Shown: one piece after another, positions 5,906 to 12,896 of the stretch
Position numbering within the stretch: position 1 is the stretch's first letter
How the letters are laid out: each line of letters opens with the position of its first letter
NCBI GenBank assembly: GCA_034432935.1
Contig: DAOUBD010000061.1
Location: forward strand, 1-16,899
Origin: DAOUAG01 sp034432935
GTDB taxonomy: Bacteria; Chloroflexota; Dehalococcoidia; SM23-28-2; RBG-16-64-32
DNA: 16,899 nt
Reading direction: 5' to 3'
Made by a program: the position numbers and the translations under genes
The notes under the pieces: generated by a model
The model's input: the letters and a program-made list of their open reading frames with translations, nothing else
Database searches by the model: none
Told to the model about the DNA's origin: nothing

Positions 5906-7300
5906 CTAGGACCGGAGGACCATCTCCAGGCCATCGTCCTTGACGATGACTCGCTCCAGGACCTCCCGCATGAGAGCCTGGCGCTGGCTGAAGGAGAGGC
6001 CATCCCAATCTTCCCGTAGGAGCTTTAGGGCCTGGGCGCGGCTGCGGCGCCGCTGCTCCTCGTCTGCCTGCTCGTTGGCAAGGCGATAGGACTGAAGGAG
6101 CTTCTGTTCCACCTCCAACTGTTCGCCGCCCAGCGCGAGGCACAGAGTGCGCAGCCGCTCCTCGGCGAGCAACCCGGAGGCGGCGGAGTCCATATACTGC
6201 TCCAAACGGCGGTCCAAGCGCCGGGCCTTAAGCCGAAGGCGGCGGATCTCCGCCTCCAGGTCTCTACTGGCGCCGGTGCCGTTAACCGAAGTTTGCCGGC
6301 TCACCCGCCGCGAGAGGAGCATCTTGCGGACCTCCTCCTCCAGCTCTTCTGCCCGGCGCGTGTGGTAGTCGCAGAGGCTGCGGTTGGTCCGAGACTCGCA
6401 CTGGTAGTAGCGGTACTGGGCCATATGGATGGCGCCGTCAGCGCGGCGCTGCCACTTCTGACGCCGGGTCACACCGATCATCTTGTTGCCGCAGTAGCCG
6501 CAATAGGCGATTCCGGAAAGGAGGAAGGGTGAAGGGCGGCGCGCATCGGAGGCGGGGCGGCGGGCATCGAGCCGCTCTTGCACCCGTTGAAAGTCATCCT
6601 GCGAGATAAGGGGGGCATGGCTGGCCGGAACCCTCACCCCAAAGCGGGAATACGTTCCCAGGTACGCCCGGTTGCGCAAGATGTCCCGGACGGTGACCAT
6701 GCTCCACAGTCCGCCCTTCCGCGTACGCAGGCCCTCCTCGTTGAGCCGCCGGGCGATGCGCCGTATCCCCAGGCCGTCCTTGAGGTACAAGCGAAAGATG
6801 TAACGGACGACAGCGCCTTCCTCCGGCACGATCACCAAGCGGCGCCGGGGACCCACCCGGTAGCCGAAGGGCGGCCGGCCAAGCACCTCGCCCTTGACCG
6901 CTTTCCGCCTCATCGCGGCCTTCACCCGTTGGCCCAGGCTGCCGTCCGTCCGGTGGGCCGCCCACTCCGGCAGGAGGTGCGTTGAGACGTCGGCGCCGGT
7001 CTCCATGCTGATGATGGGGACCCCCAGGCTGGCTAGCTGAAAGTAGCGCCTGGTAGCCTCGGTGATGCCCCCGCCCAGGGTCTCCAGGCCGGGCACTGCG
7101 ACCACCAGGAAGCCCTGGGCCGATTGCTGGCGCACGAAGTCCAGGAGCTGACGAAAGCCAGTTCCCTCCCTATCATTTTCCGTGTCCAGGAAGGTCGCCG
7201 CCGCCATGTAGCCGTTGGCCCGGCAGAACTCCAGGAATGACTCGCTCTGTTGAGTCAAAGAGCGCTCACGGGTCTCCCGGAAGTAGCCTATCGCCCTCAT
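5906..7300 (-). CDS. Serine-recombinase family protein with degenerate catalytic domain
   Basis: 464 residues with large serine recombinase architecture: N-terminal resolvase-like domain (1-130), Recombinase DNA-binding domain (about 137-245; GRPPFGYRV, RRIARRLNEEGLRTRKG), a zinc ribbon (Cys267, Cys270, Cys301, Cys310) and a helical, coiled-coil region (about 318-430) ending in the family tail LSFSQRQALMREVLERV. The catalytic part is altered. Y-x-R-V-S reads Y6-F-R8-E-T10, so the nucleophilic Ser is Thr. The usual DRLSR block reads PGLETL (70-75), losing its Asp and both Arg, and the RP before the QRLL-like segment is missing. Integrase activity is therefore unlikely. The ATG follows the cdsZ stop by 1 nt and rnhA follows by 6 nt, so it sits inside a housekeeping operon with no visible mobile-element neighbours. 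Its function is unknown; DNA binding is an inference. Confidence 0.85.
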   Translation of the reverse strand: MRAIGYFRETRERSLTQQSESFLEFCRANGYMAAATFLDTENDREGTGFRQLLDFVRQQSAQGFLVVAVPGLETLGGGITEATRRYFQLASLGVPIISMETGADVSTHLLPEWAAHRTDGSLGQRVKAAMRRKAVKGEVLGRPPFGYRVGPRRRLVIVPEEGAVVRYIFRLYLKDGLGIRRIARRLNEEGLRTRKGGLWSMVTVRDILRNRAYLGTYSRFGVRVPASHAPLISQDDFQRVQERLDARRPASDARRPSPFLLSGIAYCGYCGNKMIGVTRRQKWQRRADGAIHMAQYRYYQCESRTNRSLCDYHTRRAEELEEEVRKMLLSRRVSRQTSVNGTGASRDLEAEIRRLRLKARRLDRRLEQYMDSAASGLLAEERLRTLCLALGGEQLEVEQKLLQSYRLANEQADEEQRRRSRAQALKLLREDWDGLSFSQRQALMREVLERVIVKDDGLEMVLRS

Positions 7301-7301
7301 G

Positions 7302-8003
7302 TCAGCTTACCAGTAGTATGCGTTCGCAGCTGACGCATTGGACGAGGCCCAGGCCGGCGCGGGCTTTCTGTAGGACCGACATGGGCAGGGTGATGCGGCA
7401 GCCCTGGCACATGCCGCGCTCTACCTTGGCGACGGCGCGCCCTCCCCTCCTCTCCCTAAGTGTCTGATAGAGCCCCAGGACCGACCTGTCGGCGCCGCTG
7501 GACCGGTCCCGGCGGATAGCATCCAGCCTTTGGGCCTCCGGCTCCAGATCCGCCTTCTCCTGGAGCAGACGCCGGCGCTCTTCCTCCCACTGGGCATCGA
7601 GGCCGGCGCAGGCAGCCTGGGCCCGGGCCAGCTCAGCCTCCGCGTCTTCCAGCTCGACGAGCAGCGAGAGGAGATCGTCCTCCCGCTTACGGACCTGGGC
7701 CTGAAGGGACTTAAGGTCCGCCTGGAGGTCTGCAAGCTCCTTCGGGTTACGTATGGAGCCCCCGTACAGCTTCCCTTCCACCTCTGCCGCCTTCCGACGC
7801 GCCTCGTCTACTGCCCATTCGAGGTCCTTCTGGCGCGCGCGCAGAGCGGCAACCCCAGCAGCCTTTTCTTCCACTAGCCGGCGCGCCTCGAGCAGCTCCT
7901 CGGGCTCCGCCAGCGCTTCTTCGATCTCAGCCAGGCGCGCCGTGACCCTGTCCAGGGCCAAGTCGATCTCTTGGAGGGCGAAGAGCTCTGCAGCGGTGGT
8001 CAT
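7302..8003 (-). CDS. cdsZ: CdsZ-like zinc-ribbon coiled-coil protein
   Basis: 233 residues of the C4-type zinc ribbon family (formerly DUF164). A long antiparallel coiled coil (about 5-175) contains the conserved KLYGGSIRNPKELADLQ block at its turn. It is followed by a C-terminal zinc ribbon with Cys199/Cys202 (MCQGC) and Cys223/Cys226 (QCVSC). Family members have been linked to tRNA or ribosome-associated functions and often lie next to RNase HI genes, as here; the exact role is unsettled. It is first in the minus-strand operon, driven from a promoter overlapping that of yceD. The ATG at 8003 gives the expected N-terminus; the Shine-Dalgarno is weak. Confidence 0.88.
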   Translation of the reverse strand: MTTAAELFALQEIDLALDRVTARLAEIEEALAEPEELLEARRLVEEKAAGVAALRARQKDLEWAVDEARRKAAEVEGKLYGGSIRNPKELADLQADLKSLQAQVRKREDDLLSLLVELEDAEAELARAQAACAGLDAQWEEERRRLLQEKADLEPEAQRLDAIRRDRSSGADRSVLGLYQTLRERRGGRAVAKVERGMCQGCRITLPMSVLQKARAGLGLVQCVSCERILLVS

Positions 8004-8050
8004 GGTTCAGCGGCGGCGAGCATGACGGGCACGTCCTGGCAGGGGCGAGC

Positions 8051-8078
8051 TGGACAGTTTCCGCGTCAGGATTATAGA
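8051..8078 (+). promoter_or_regulatory. Promoter of the yceD-rpmF-fab operon
   Basis: TGGACA (8051-8056, five of six to consensus) and TATAGA (8073-8078) are 16 nt apart. The start would be near 8085, giving a leader of about 68 nt. The -10 region is shared with the oppositely directed cdsZ promoter. Confidence 0.5.
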
Positions 8079-8099
8079 CTTAGAGGCGTAGGTCTGCAA
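8071..8099 (-). promoter_or_regulatory. Promoter of the cdsZ operon
   Basis: On the minus strand a perfect TATAAT (8071-8076) has TTGCAG (8094-8099) 17 nt upstream. The start would be near 8064, leaving a leader of about 60 nt before cdsZ. The -10 box overlaps the -10 box of the divergent yceD promoter. Confidence 0.6.
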
Positions 8100-8152
8100 C
8101 AACGCACACCGCAAAAACGCCGGCGCGGAAAGCCGCAGATCAGGATCTTCCC

Positions 8153-8701
8153 ATGCAGTTCCACGTCCTCCGAGAGCTCCGCCAGTCCATCGGCAGCGTC
8201 AACACCTTCGCCATCAGCCAGGGGCACTGGCGGGCCGACGACGTCGAGCTGCGGGACCTGGGCGGCACCGTGACGCTCCTGCGCACCGACCGCGGGCTGC
8301 TGGTCAAGGTCGGCGCTTCGGCCATCGCGGCCGAGCGTTGCGCCCGCTGTCTCTCCCCCATTCAATGCGCTGTGGAGATCGCCTTCGAGGAGGAGTACGT
8401 TCCGGTCATCGATGCCAACACCGGCATGCGGGTGGCGGCCAGGGATGAACCGGACCTCTTCCGCATAGGGCCGGATTTCGTACTAGACCTGCGGGAGGGG
8501 CTTAGGCAATACTTTCTCATGACGGAGCCTCTTAAGCCGCTCTGCCGCGACGATTGCGCTGGCCTCTGCCCGCACTGCGGAGCTAATCTGAACGAGGGCC
8601 AGTGCTGCTGTCTGGAGGAGGGGGATGAGAGGTGGCAGGTATTGCGGGCCCTGAAGGAAGTAATCGAGGAAGGGAGCCAGGAACGTGCCAGCACTACCTA
8701 A
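8153..8701 (+). CDS. yceD: YceD / DUF177 family protein
   Basis: 182 residues. DUF177 proteins accompany rpmF across bacteria and in several lineages affect 23S rRNA accumulation, so a role in large-subunit assembly is likely. Visible features are the conserved CARC (Cys63, Cys66) and a cysteine cluster near the C-terminus (Cys131, 135, 139, 142, 151-153) in the block LCPHCGANLNEGQCCC, typical of the Gram-positive-type version and probably metal-binding. The ATG at 8153 follows a weak AGGA. The 3' end overlaps rpmF by 17 nt in another frame, implying coupled translation. Confidence 0.9.
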   Translation: MQFHVLRELRQSIGSVNTFAISQGHWRADDVELRDLGGTVTLLRTDRGLLVKVGASAIAAERCARCLSPIQCAVEIAFEEEYVPVIDANTGMRVAARDEPDLFRIGPDFVLDLREGLRQYFLMTEPLKPLCRDDCAGLCPHCGANLNEGQCCCLEEGDERWQVLRALKEVIEEGSQERASTT

Positions 8702-8891
8702 GAAGAAGACGTCGACCTCGCGGAAGCGCCGCCGGCGCAGCCATCTTTCGGTCTCGGTGCCGGAGCTGGTGGTCTGCCCGCAGTGCCGTTCGCCCAGGCC
8801 ATCCCATAGGGCCTGCCCCGTCTGCGGCACCTACCGGGGACGGGATGTGCTGGCGGTGTTCACGGAACGCAAACGCAAGACGCCGGAGTAA
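8685..8891 (+). CDS. rpmF: Ribosomal protein L32 (bL32), zinc-binding form
   Basis: 68 residues starting with GTG at 8685. The basic N-terminus PALPKKKTSTSRKRRRR matches bL32, which lies near the peptidyl-transferase region of the 50S subunit. A zinc ribbon is intact (Cys31, Cys34, Cys44, Cys47), so this is the zinc-dependent form rather than the cysteine-free paralogue. The start lies inside the end of yceD, with AGGGAG in the yceD coding sequence acting as ribosome site. Confidence 0.96.
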   Translation: MPALPKKKTSTSRKRRRRSHLSVSVPELVVCPQCRSPRPSHRACPVCGTYRGRDVLAVFTERKRKTPE

Positions 8892-8923
8892 CGGCCTGGC
8901 CCTTCTCGCCGCCGCCGCGGGCA

Positions 8924-8932
8924 TGATATACT
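8924..8932 (+). promoter_or_regulatory. Extended -10 promoter before the 65-residue ORF
   Basis: TGA-TATACT: TGn at 8924-8926 and a -10 hexamer at 8927-8932, 10 nt before the ATG at 8943. A start near 8939 would leave a leader of only a few bases. It could give fabD-fabG-nusB-acpP an additional internal promoter. Confidence 0.5.
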
Positions 8933-8942
8933 TCCGCTGGCC

Positions 8943-9140
8943 ATGCGACGTGGTCTTGTCCTCTTGTTGCTCCCGCTGAGCCTGCTGCTGGCCGCAGCGG
9001 CGGGGATCACATACTTCATCTGGTGGGACGCCACCCACTGCACCTTCTGCCGGTCGCGCCTCGATGAGTTCGGGCGCTGCACAAACCGTGACTGCCATCT
9101 GGGCCGCCTGACTCGAGAGAACCGCGGACAAGAGGCCTGA
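8943..9140 (+). CDS. Small single-pass membrane protein with four-cysteine ribbon
   Basis: 65 residues; I do not recognise a family. Residues 4-28 form one hydrophobic membrane segment. After it comes HCTFC (Cys33, Cys36), nine residues, then CTNRDC (Cys46, Cys51): a C-x2-C-x9-C-x4-C pattern like a small zinc ribbon, close to the membrane. The two arginines at the N-terminus favour an inside N-terminus and an outside ribbon; a signal-anchor in the opposite sense is possible. It sits between rpmF and fabD, 13 nt before fabD, with its own extended -10 promoter and no Shine-Dalgarno. Confidence 0.7.
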   Translation: MRRGLVLLLLPLSLLLAAAAGITYFIWWDATHCTFCRSRLDEFGRCTNRDCHLGRLTRENRGQEA

Positions 9141-9153
9141 CCGGACCTATCTC

Positions 9154-10134
9154 ATGACGCTGACCAGTAGCCCCTCGGCGTTCCTCGGCGCCAAGCTGCA
9201 CCAAGCGCCCGTCGACCCCAGCCTGGCGCTGTGCTTCCCGGGACAGGGCAGCCAAAAGCCGGGGATGGGGAAGGACGTCTTTCAGACCTCCGCGGCTGCC
9301 CGGGCAGTGTTTCGGATCGCCGACGATGTTTTGGGAACGCCGCTCTCGCGGCTGTGCTTCGAGGGGCCCGAGGATGAGCTGACCCGTACGGCCAACGCCC
9401 AGCCGGCCATCCTGGCGACCTCGGTGGCCCTCTTGGCGGCGGCCCTGGAGGGCGAAGCGCTGGCCAGGCGGCCGTCTTTCTGTGCGGGGCATAGCCTTGG
9501 GGAGTATACGGCGCTGGTCTCGGCGGGCGCCCTTACCTTTGAGGATGCCCTCCTTCTGGTGCAAGAGCGAGGGCGGCTCATGCAAGAGGCCGGGCAGGAG
9601 CAACCAGGGACTATGGCCGCCATCGTCGGGCTCAGCGAGGAGGCTGTCGAGGCCATCTGTGCCGAGGCTGGCGCGGAGCTCTGCAACTACAACGCGCCCG
9701 GGCAGGTAGTGGTTGGCGGCGGGCCAGAGGCCGTGGAGGCGGCGTGCCGCCTGGCCAAGGAGCGCGGCGGCCGCGGCCTGCCGTTAAAGGTCTCAGGCGC
9801 CTTCCACACGTCCCTTATGGACCGCGCTGCGTCGCGGTTCAGCGACATCGTCGGCCGCTTTCCCGTGAGGGACCCCCTGGTTCCTGTCATCGGCAACGTC
9901 AGTGGCGCCCCACTACGGACGGCCGAGGATGTGCGGAGGGAGCTACAGGAGCAGATCAGGCGGCCTGTCCGTTGGCATCAGTCGGTGCGGCATATGATCG
10001 ATGAGGGCGTGACATCCTTCGTGGAAGTGGGGCCCGGCCGCGTCCTCACCGCTATGCTCAAGCGGGCGGCGCCCCAGGTGAAGGCAATACCTTTTGACAG
10101 CGCCGGCGCGCTGGCCGTTCTGACCGATGTTTGA
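9154..10134 (+). CDS. fabD: Malonyl-CoA:ACP transacylase
   Basis: Moves malonate from CoA to acyl carrier protein for fatty-acid elongation in the cytoplasm. 326 residues. The family opening CFPGQGSQ is at 27-34, the nucleophile Ser114 in GHSLGEY, the malonate-binding Arg139 in QERGRLM, and the catalytic His218 in GAFHTSLM. The first 23 residues form an N-terminal extension compared with typical FabD; no later start codon fits. The 3' end overlaps the fabG ATG by 8 nt. Confidence 0.96.
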   Translation: MTLTSSPSAFLGAKLHQAPVDPSLALCFPGQGSQKPGMGKDVFQTSAAARAVFRIADDVLGTPLSRLCFEGPEDELTRTANAQPAILATSVALLAAALEGEALARRPSFCAGHSLGEYTALVSAGALTFEDALLLVQERGRLMQEAGQEQPGTMAAIVGLSEEAVEAICAEAGAELCNYNAPGQVVVGGGPEAVEAACRLAKERGGRGLPLKVSGAFHTSLMDRAASRFSDIVGRFPVRDPLVPVIGNVSGAPLRTAEDVRRELQEQIRRPVRWHQSVRHMIDEGVTSFVEVGPGRVLTAMLKRAAPQVKAIPFDSAGALAVLTDV

Positions 10135-10873
10135 CCTGAGGGGCCGAGCAGCCCTAGTGACCGGCGGATCGAGGGGCATAGGGCGCTCCATCTCCTTGGA
10201 GCTGGCGCGGGCCGGCGCCGCCGTGGCCATCAACTACAATCAGAGTCGCCAGCAGGCGCTCTCCGCAGTACAAGAGATCGAAGCTCTCGGCGGCCGCGCC
10301 ATCGCGGTGCAAGCCGACGTCCGGGTGCCAGAAGAGGTAGAACGGATGACCCAGGAGGCGCTGGACGCCTTCGGGCGGCTGGACATCCTGGTAAACAACG
10401 CGGGCTACAATAAGGACACCCTGATCCTGCGGATGACCTTGGAAGATTGGGACGAGGTAATGGCGCTGAACCTGCGAGCGGTCTTTCTCTGTACCAAGGC
10501 AGCCCTGCGCCCGATGATGCGCCAACGCTGGGGCCGGGTCATCAACATCGGCAGCGTATCTGGATTGGCGGGGAACGCTGGCCAGGCCAACTACGCCGCC
10601 GCCAAAGCTGGGCTCATCGGCTTCACCCGGGCTGTGGCGCGAGAGATGGGGTCTCGCAACATCACGGCCAACCTGGTGGCGCCGGGCCTGGTGATAACTG
10701 AGCTGACGAAGAACATCCGGCAAGAGATCGTCGACGGCGTCAAGCAGCGGCTGCTGGTGCAGCGGCTGGGCAAAGCGGAAGATATCGCCGCAGCCGTGGT
10801 GTTCCTGGCCTCAGAAGAGGCCTCGTACATCACCGGCCACGTGTTGCCCGTGGACGGCGGCCTGAACCTCTAA
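10127..10873 (+). CDS. fabG: 3-oxoacyl-ACP reductase (short-chain dehydrogenase)
   Basis: NADPH-dependent reduction of 3-oxoacyl-ACP in the elongation cycle. 248 residues with the Rossmann motif TGGSRGIG (12-19), NNAG (90-93), Asn115, and the catalytic Ser143, Tyr156 and Lys160 (YAAAK). The C-terminal VDGGLNL is typical. Its place between fabD and acpP supports the fatty-acid role over other short-chain dehydrogenases. It starts within the last codons of fabD. Confidence 0.95.
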   Translation: MFDLRGRAALVTGGSRGIGRSISLELARAGAAVAINYNQSRQQALSAVQEIEALGGRAIAVQADVRVPEEVERMTQEALDAFGRLDILVNNAGYNKDTLILRMTLEDWDEVMALNLRAVFLCTKAALRPMMRQRWGRVINIGSVSGLAGNAGQANYAAAKAGLIGFTRAVAREMGSRNITANLVAPGLVITELTKNIRQEIVDGVKQRLLVQRLGKAEDIAAAVVFLASEEASYITGHVLPVDGGLNL

Positions 10874-10875
10874 GC

Positions 10876-11286
10876 ATGGCTGGGAAACGGCACCAGGCGC
10901 GGGTATTGGCCCTCCAGGCGCTCTTCGAGCTGGATACTGTGGGTCATCCGCCGAGCGAGACCATCGCCCGCACCGCGCAAGAAACCGGCGCCCGCCAAGA
11001 CGTGCAAGACTTTGCGAGAGAGCTGGTCGAGGGGGTGCTAAAGCATCAGCAGACCATCGATAAGGCCATCCAAGATACGGCCCCTGCTTGGCCCCTGGAC
11101 CAAGTGGCGGCCGTGGACCGGAACATCCTGAGGCTTGCCATATACGAAATCCTCATCGATAATAAGGTGCCGATGCGCGCCGCCATCAACGAGGCCGTCG
11201 AGCTCGCCAAGGAGTTTGGCGGAGAGAGCTCCCCGAAGTTCGTGAACGGAGTCCTCGGCTCGATTAGCCTCTTGAAGGCACGCTGA
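10876..11286 (+). CDS. nusB: Transcription antitermination factor NusB
   Basis: 136 residues, full length and all-helical. The N-terminal RHQARVLALQALFELD and the C-terminal AVELAKEFGGESSPKFVNGVLGSI blocks are family signatures. NusB binds boxA RNA with S10 and promotes rRNA transcription. The ATG is 2 nt after the fabG stop without a clear Shine-Dalgarno, suggesting coupled translation. Confidence 0.95.
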   Translation: MAGKRHQARVLALQALFELDTVGHPPSETIARTAQETGARQDVQDFARELVEGVLKHQQTIDKAIQDTAPAWPLDQVAAVDRNILRLAIYEILIDNKVPMRAAINEAVELAKEFGGESSPKFVNGVLGSISLLKAR

Positions 11287-11292
11287 TCCCAC

Positions 11293-11300
11293 AAGGAGGT
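11293..11300 (+). promoter_or_regulatory. Strong Shine-Dalgarno site of acpP
   Basis: AAGGAGGT ends 6 nt before the GTG at 11307 and decides that start. It is the best ribosome site in the plus-strand operon, fitting the high demand for acyl carrier protein. Confidence 0.8.
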
Positions 11301-11306
11301 TTACCG

Positions 11307-11570
11307 GTGGCCGCTGTCTTCGAACGAGTACGTAAGATAATCGCCGAACAACTGGGGGTGGACGAAGCCGAAATCACCCCCCAAACGTCCTTCGTGGACG
11401 ACCTGAACGCTGACTCCCTGGACCTAGTGGAGCTGATCATGTCCTTGGAGGAGGAGTTCAGCAAGGAAGGCAAGAGCATCGAGATCTCCGACGAGGATGC
11501 GGAGAAGATCGTGACGGTGCAGGACGCCGTGAACTACATCATCGAGCAGGGCATCGCCGACGACGAATAG
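11307..11570 (+). CDS. acpP: Acyl carrier protein
   Basis: 87 acidic residues starting with GTG. Ser37 in LNADSLDLVEL is the 4'-phosphopantetheine attachment site. The product carries acyl chains in fatty-acid synthesis and is the substrate of the neighbouring FabD and FabG. The C-terminus has a few more acidic residues than the shortest homologues. A rho-independent terminator follows at 11616. Confidence 0.97.
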   Translation: MAAVFERVRKIIAEQLGVDEAEITPQTSFVDDLNADSLDLVELIMSLEEEFSKEGKSIEISDEDAEKIVTVQDAVNYIIEQGIADDE

Positions 11571-11615
11571 CGGGCCCTTGGTCCGGCTTTCCTCTCACTA
11601 GAGTAATCCCCTACG

Positions 11616-11643
11616 CCCCCGCCAGGTGCGGGGGTTATTGTTG
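11616..11643 (+). terminator. Rho-independent terminator after acpP
   Basis: CCCCCGC (11616-11622) and GCGGGGG (11628-11634) form a 7-bp stem with the loop CAGGT, followed by TTATTGTTG. It closes the yceD-acpP operon 45 nt after the acpP stop. Confidence 0.85.
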
Positions 11644-11646
11644 CCA

Positions 11647-11652
11647 TATAAT
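11647..11652 (+). promoter_or_regulatory. -10 box of the tat operon
   Basis: TATAAT lies directly after the acpP terminator and 11 nt before the tatA/B ATG, so the mRNA would have a leader of about 4 nt. No -35 box is evident. Confidence 0.5.
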
Positions 11653-11663
11653 GGCCTTAGACC

Positions 11664-12080
11664 ATGGGATTCTTTGGCATCGGCTTCCCAGAGTTGGCCC
11701 TCATCTTCGCCATCGCGGTCGTGGTCCTGGGACCGGAACGTATCCCGGCCGTGGCGGCGCAACTGGCGCGTATCCTGAAGTACCTGCGCGGCTACGCCAC
11801 CGACGCCACGGCCCAACTGCGCTCAGAGCTGGCGGAGCTTACCCGGGAGTACGAGGAGGTGCGCAAAGAGCTACAGGAGTTCCGCCAGAGCGTAGCACGG
11901 GACCTTACCTCTGTGACCGAGGAGCTGGCCTCCGTGGGCAACGAGGCCAATAAGGCCCTGGGAGAGGCACAACCCATTGTGGAACCGGGCGGCGATCCGC
12001 CGCCGGCCGCCCCATCATCGCCCGAGACCGTCGCCCCCGTTGCGGGTAACCCATCGGATGAGCCCGTTAGCCAAGCCTGA
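11664..12080 (+). CDS. tatB: Sec-independent translocase TatA/TatB family protein
   Basis: 138 residues: an N-terminal membrane helix (about 5-22), a hinge, an amphipathic helix (about 28-45), a charged coiled-coil helix (about 50-95) and a Pro/Ala-rich tail. MGFFGIGFPELALI with Glu10 and the hinge LGPERIP (22-28) match TatB better than TatA, which usually has FGPKKLP. It would form the receptor complex with TatC, encoded next in an overlapping frame, to export folded proteins carrying twin-arginine signals. No second TatA-like gene is in the window, so it may also be a combined TatA/B. No Shine-Dalgarno is seen. Confidence 0.85.
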   Translation: MGFFGIGFPELALIFAIAVVVLGPERIPAVAAQLARILKYLRGYATDATAQLRSELAELTREYEEVRKELQEFRQSVARDLTSVTEELASVGNEANKALGEAQPIVEPGGDPPPAAPSSPETVAPVAGNPSDEPVSQA

Positions 12081-12834
12081 AGTAGCGGGCTCCCCGGAGG
12101 AGCACGAGCATGAGAAGTACCTTACCCTCATGGAGCACCTCCAGGAGCTACGCTACCGGATGGTGGTCGCCTCCGTCTTTGTGGTGCTGGGTCTAGCGGT
12201 ATCCGCCTACTTCGGCGAAGACCTAATCAACTTCCTGAAGCGCCCGGCGGAACAGCGAAGCGAGAACTTCCAGCTCCAGTTCATCGAGCCCTTCGAGGCC
12301 TTCGGCACCTACTTCCGGGTCGCCCTGCTGGGGGGCCTGGTGCTGGGAATGCCCATGATCGTGTACCAGGCCCTGCGTTTCGTTTCGCCAGGGCTCAAAC
12401 CTAACGAGCGCCGCTGGATGTACGGAACCGTCTTTGGAGCCAGCGCCCTGTTCCTCGCCGGGGTCGCTTTCGCCTACTACGTGGCCCTGCCTCCCGCCCT
12501 GGACTTTCTCCTGAACTTCGGGCACGGTTACGCCCAGCCCAACATACGTATCGGCAGCTACATCGATTTCGTCACGCGCCTGCTCTTCTGGACCGGGGTG
12601 GCCTTCGAGACGCCGCTGGTGGTCATGTTCCTGGCCAGGTTCGGCATCGTACGCGCGGGGCAGCTCTTGGGCTGGTGGCGGCTGGCCATAGTGGCGGCCT
12701 TCGTCATCGCGGCCATCGTGACGCCGACGTGGGACCCGGTGACCCAGACGGTAGTGGCAGGGCCCATCATCGTCCTCTACTTCCTGGGCATCGTCCTGGC
12801 GTTCATCGTGCAGCCTAGGCGGGTCAGTAACTAG
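12058..12834 (+). CDS. tatC: Sec-independent translocase TatC
   Basis: 258 residues with six predicted membrane segments. Family motifs are HLQELRYR (27-34; the Glu30-Leu-Arg pair contacts the twin-arginine signal), FIEPFEAF (75-82), and FVSPGLKPNERR in the first cytoplasmic loop region. The ATG at 12058 lies inside the end of tatB (23-nt overlap); a longer reading from 11977 adds 27 basic, Pro-rich residues unlike the family. It would form the receptor core of the Tat pore with the preceding gene product. Confidence 0.95.
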   Translation: MSPLAKPEVAGSPEEHEHEKYLTLMEHLQELRYRMVVASVFVVLGLAVSAYFGEDLINFLKRPAEQRSENFQLQFIEPFEAFGTYFRVALLGGLVLGMPMIVYQALRFVSPGLKPNERRWMYGTVFGASALFLAGVAFAYYVALPPALDFLLNFGHGYAQPNIRIGSYIDFVTRLLFWTGVAFETPLVVMFLARFGIVRAGQLLGWWRLAIVAAFVIAAIVTPTWDPVTQTVVAGPIIVLYFLGIVLAFIVQPRRVSN

Positions 12835-12878
12835 GCGGGCTGGGCTTAATCCTGCGAATTGACCCGGCACAGCCCGCC
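12834..12878. repeat. Inverted repeat at the udg promoter
   Basis: GGCGGGCTG (12834-12842) and CAGCCCGCC (12870-12878) are perfect 9-bp inverted arms separated by 27 nt. The -35 box of the downstream promoter lies in the spacer and the second arm ends 4 nt before its -10 box. It may be the tatC terminator without a U-tract, or an operator. Confidence 0.5.
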
Positions 12879-12888
12879 GCGCTATCAT
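12859..12888 (+). promoter_or_regulatory. Promoter of the udg-rnj operon
   Basis: TTGACC (12859-12864) and TATCAT (12883-12888) are 18 nt apart, each one mismatch from consensus. Transcription would start at about 12895, within 2 nt of the GTG start codon, giving a leaderless or nearly leaderless mRNA. Confidence 0.65.
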
Positions 12889-12896
12889 CAGGCAAA

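Noticed and set aside
5906..7300. Active integrative element carrying the recombinase
   Set aside because: No direct repeats, cargo genes or tRNA target are visible; the gene is flush between cdsZ and rnhA, and its catalytic residues are missing.
11977..12057. tatC start upstream at 11977
   Set aside because: The 27 added residues are His/Pro/Arg-rich read-through of the tatB tail in another frame and do not match TatC.
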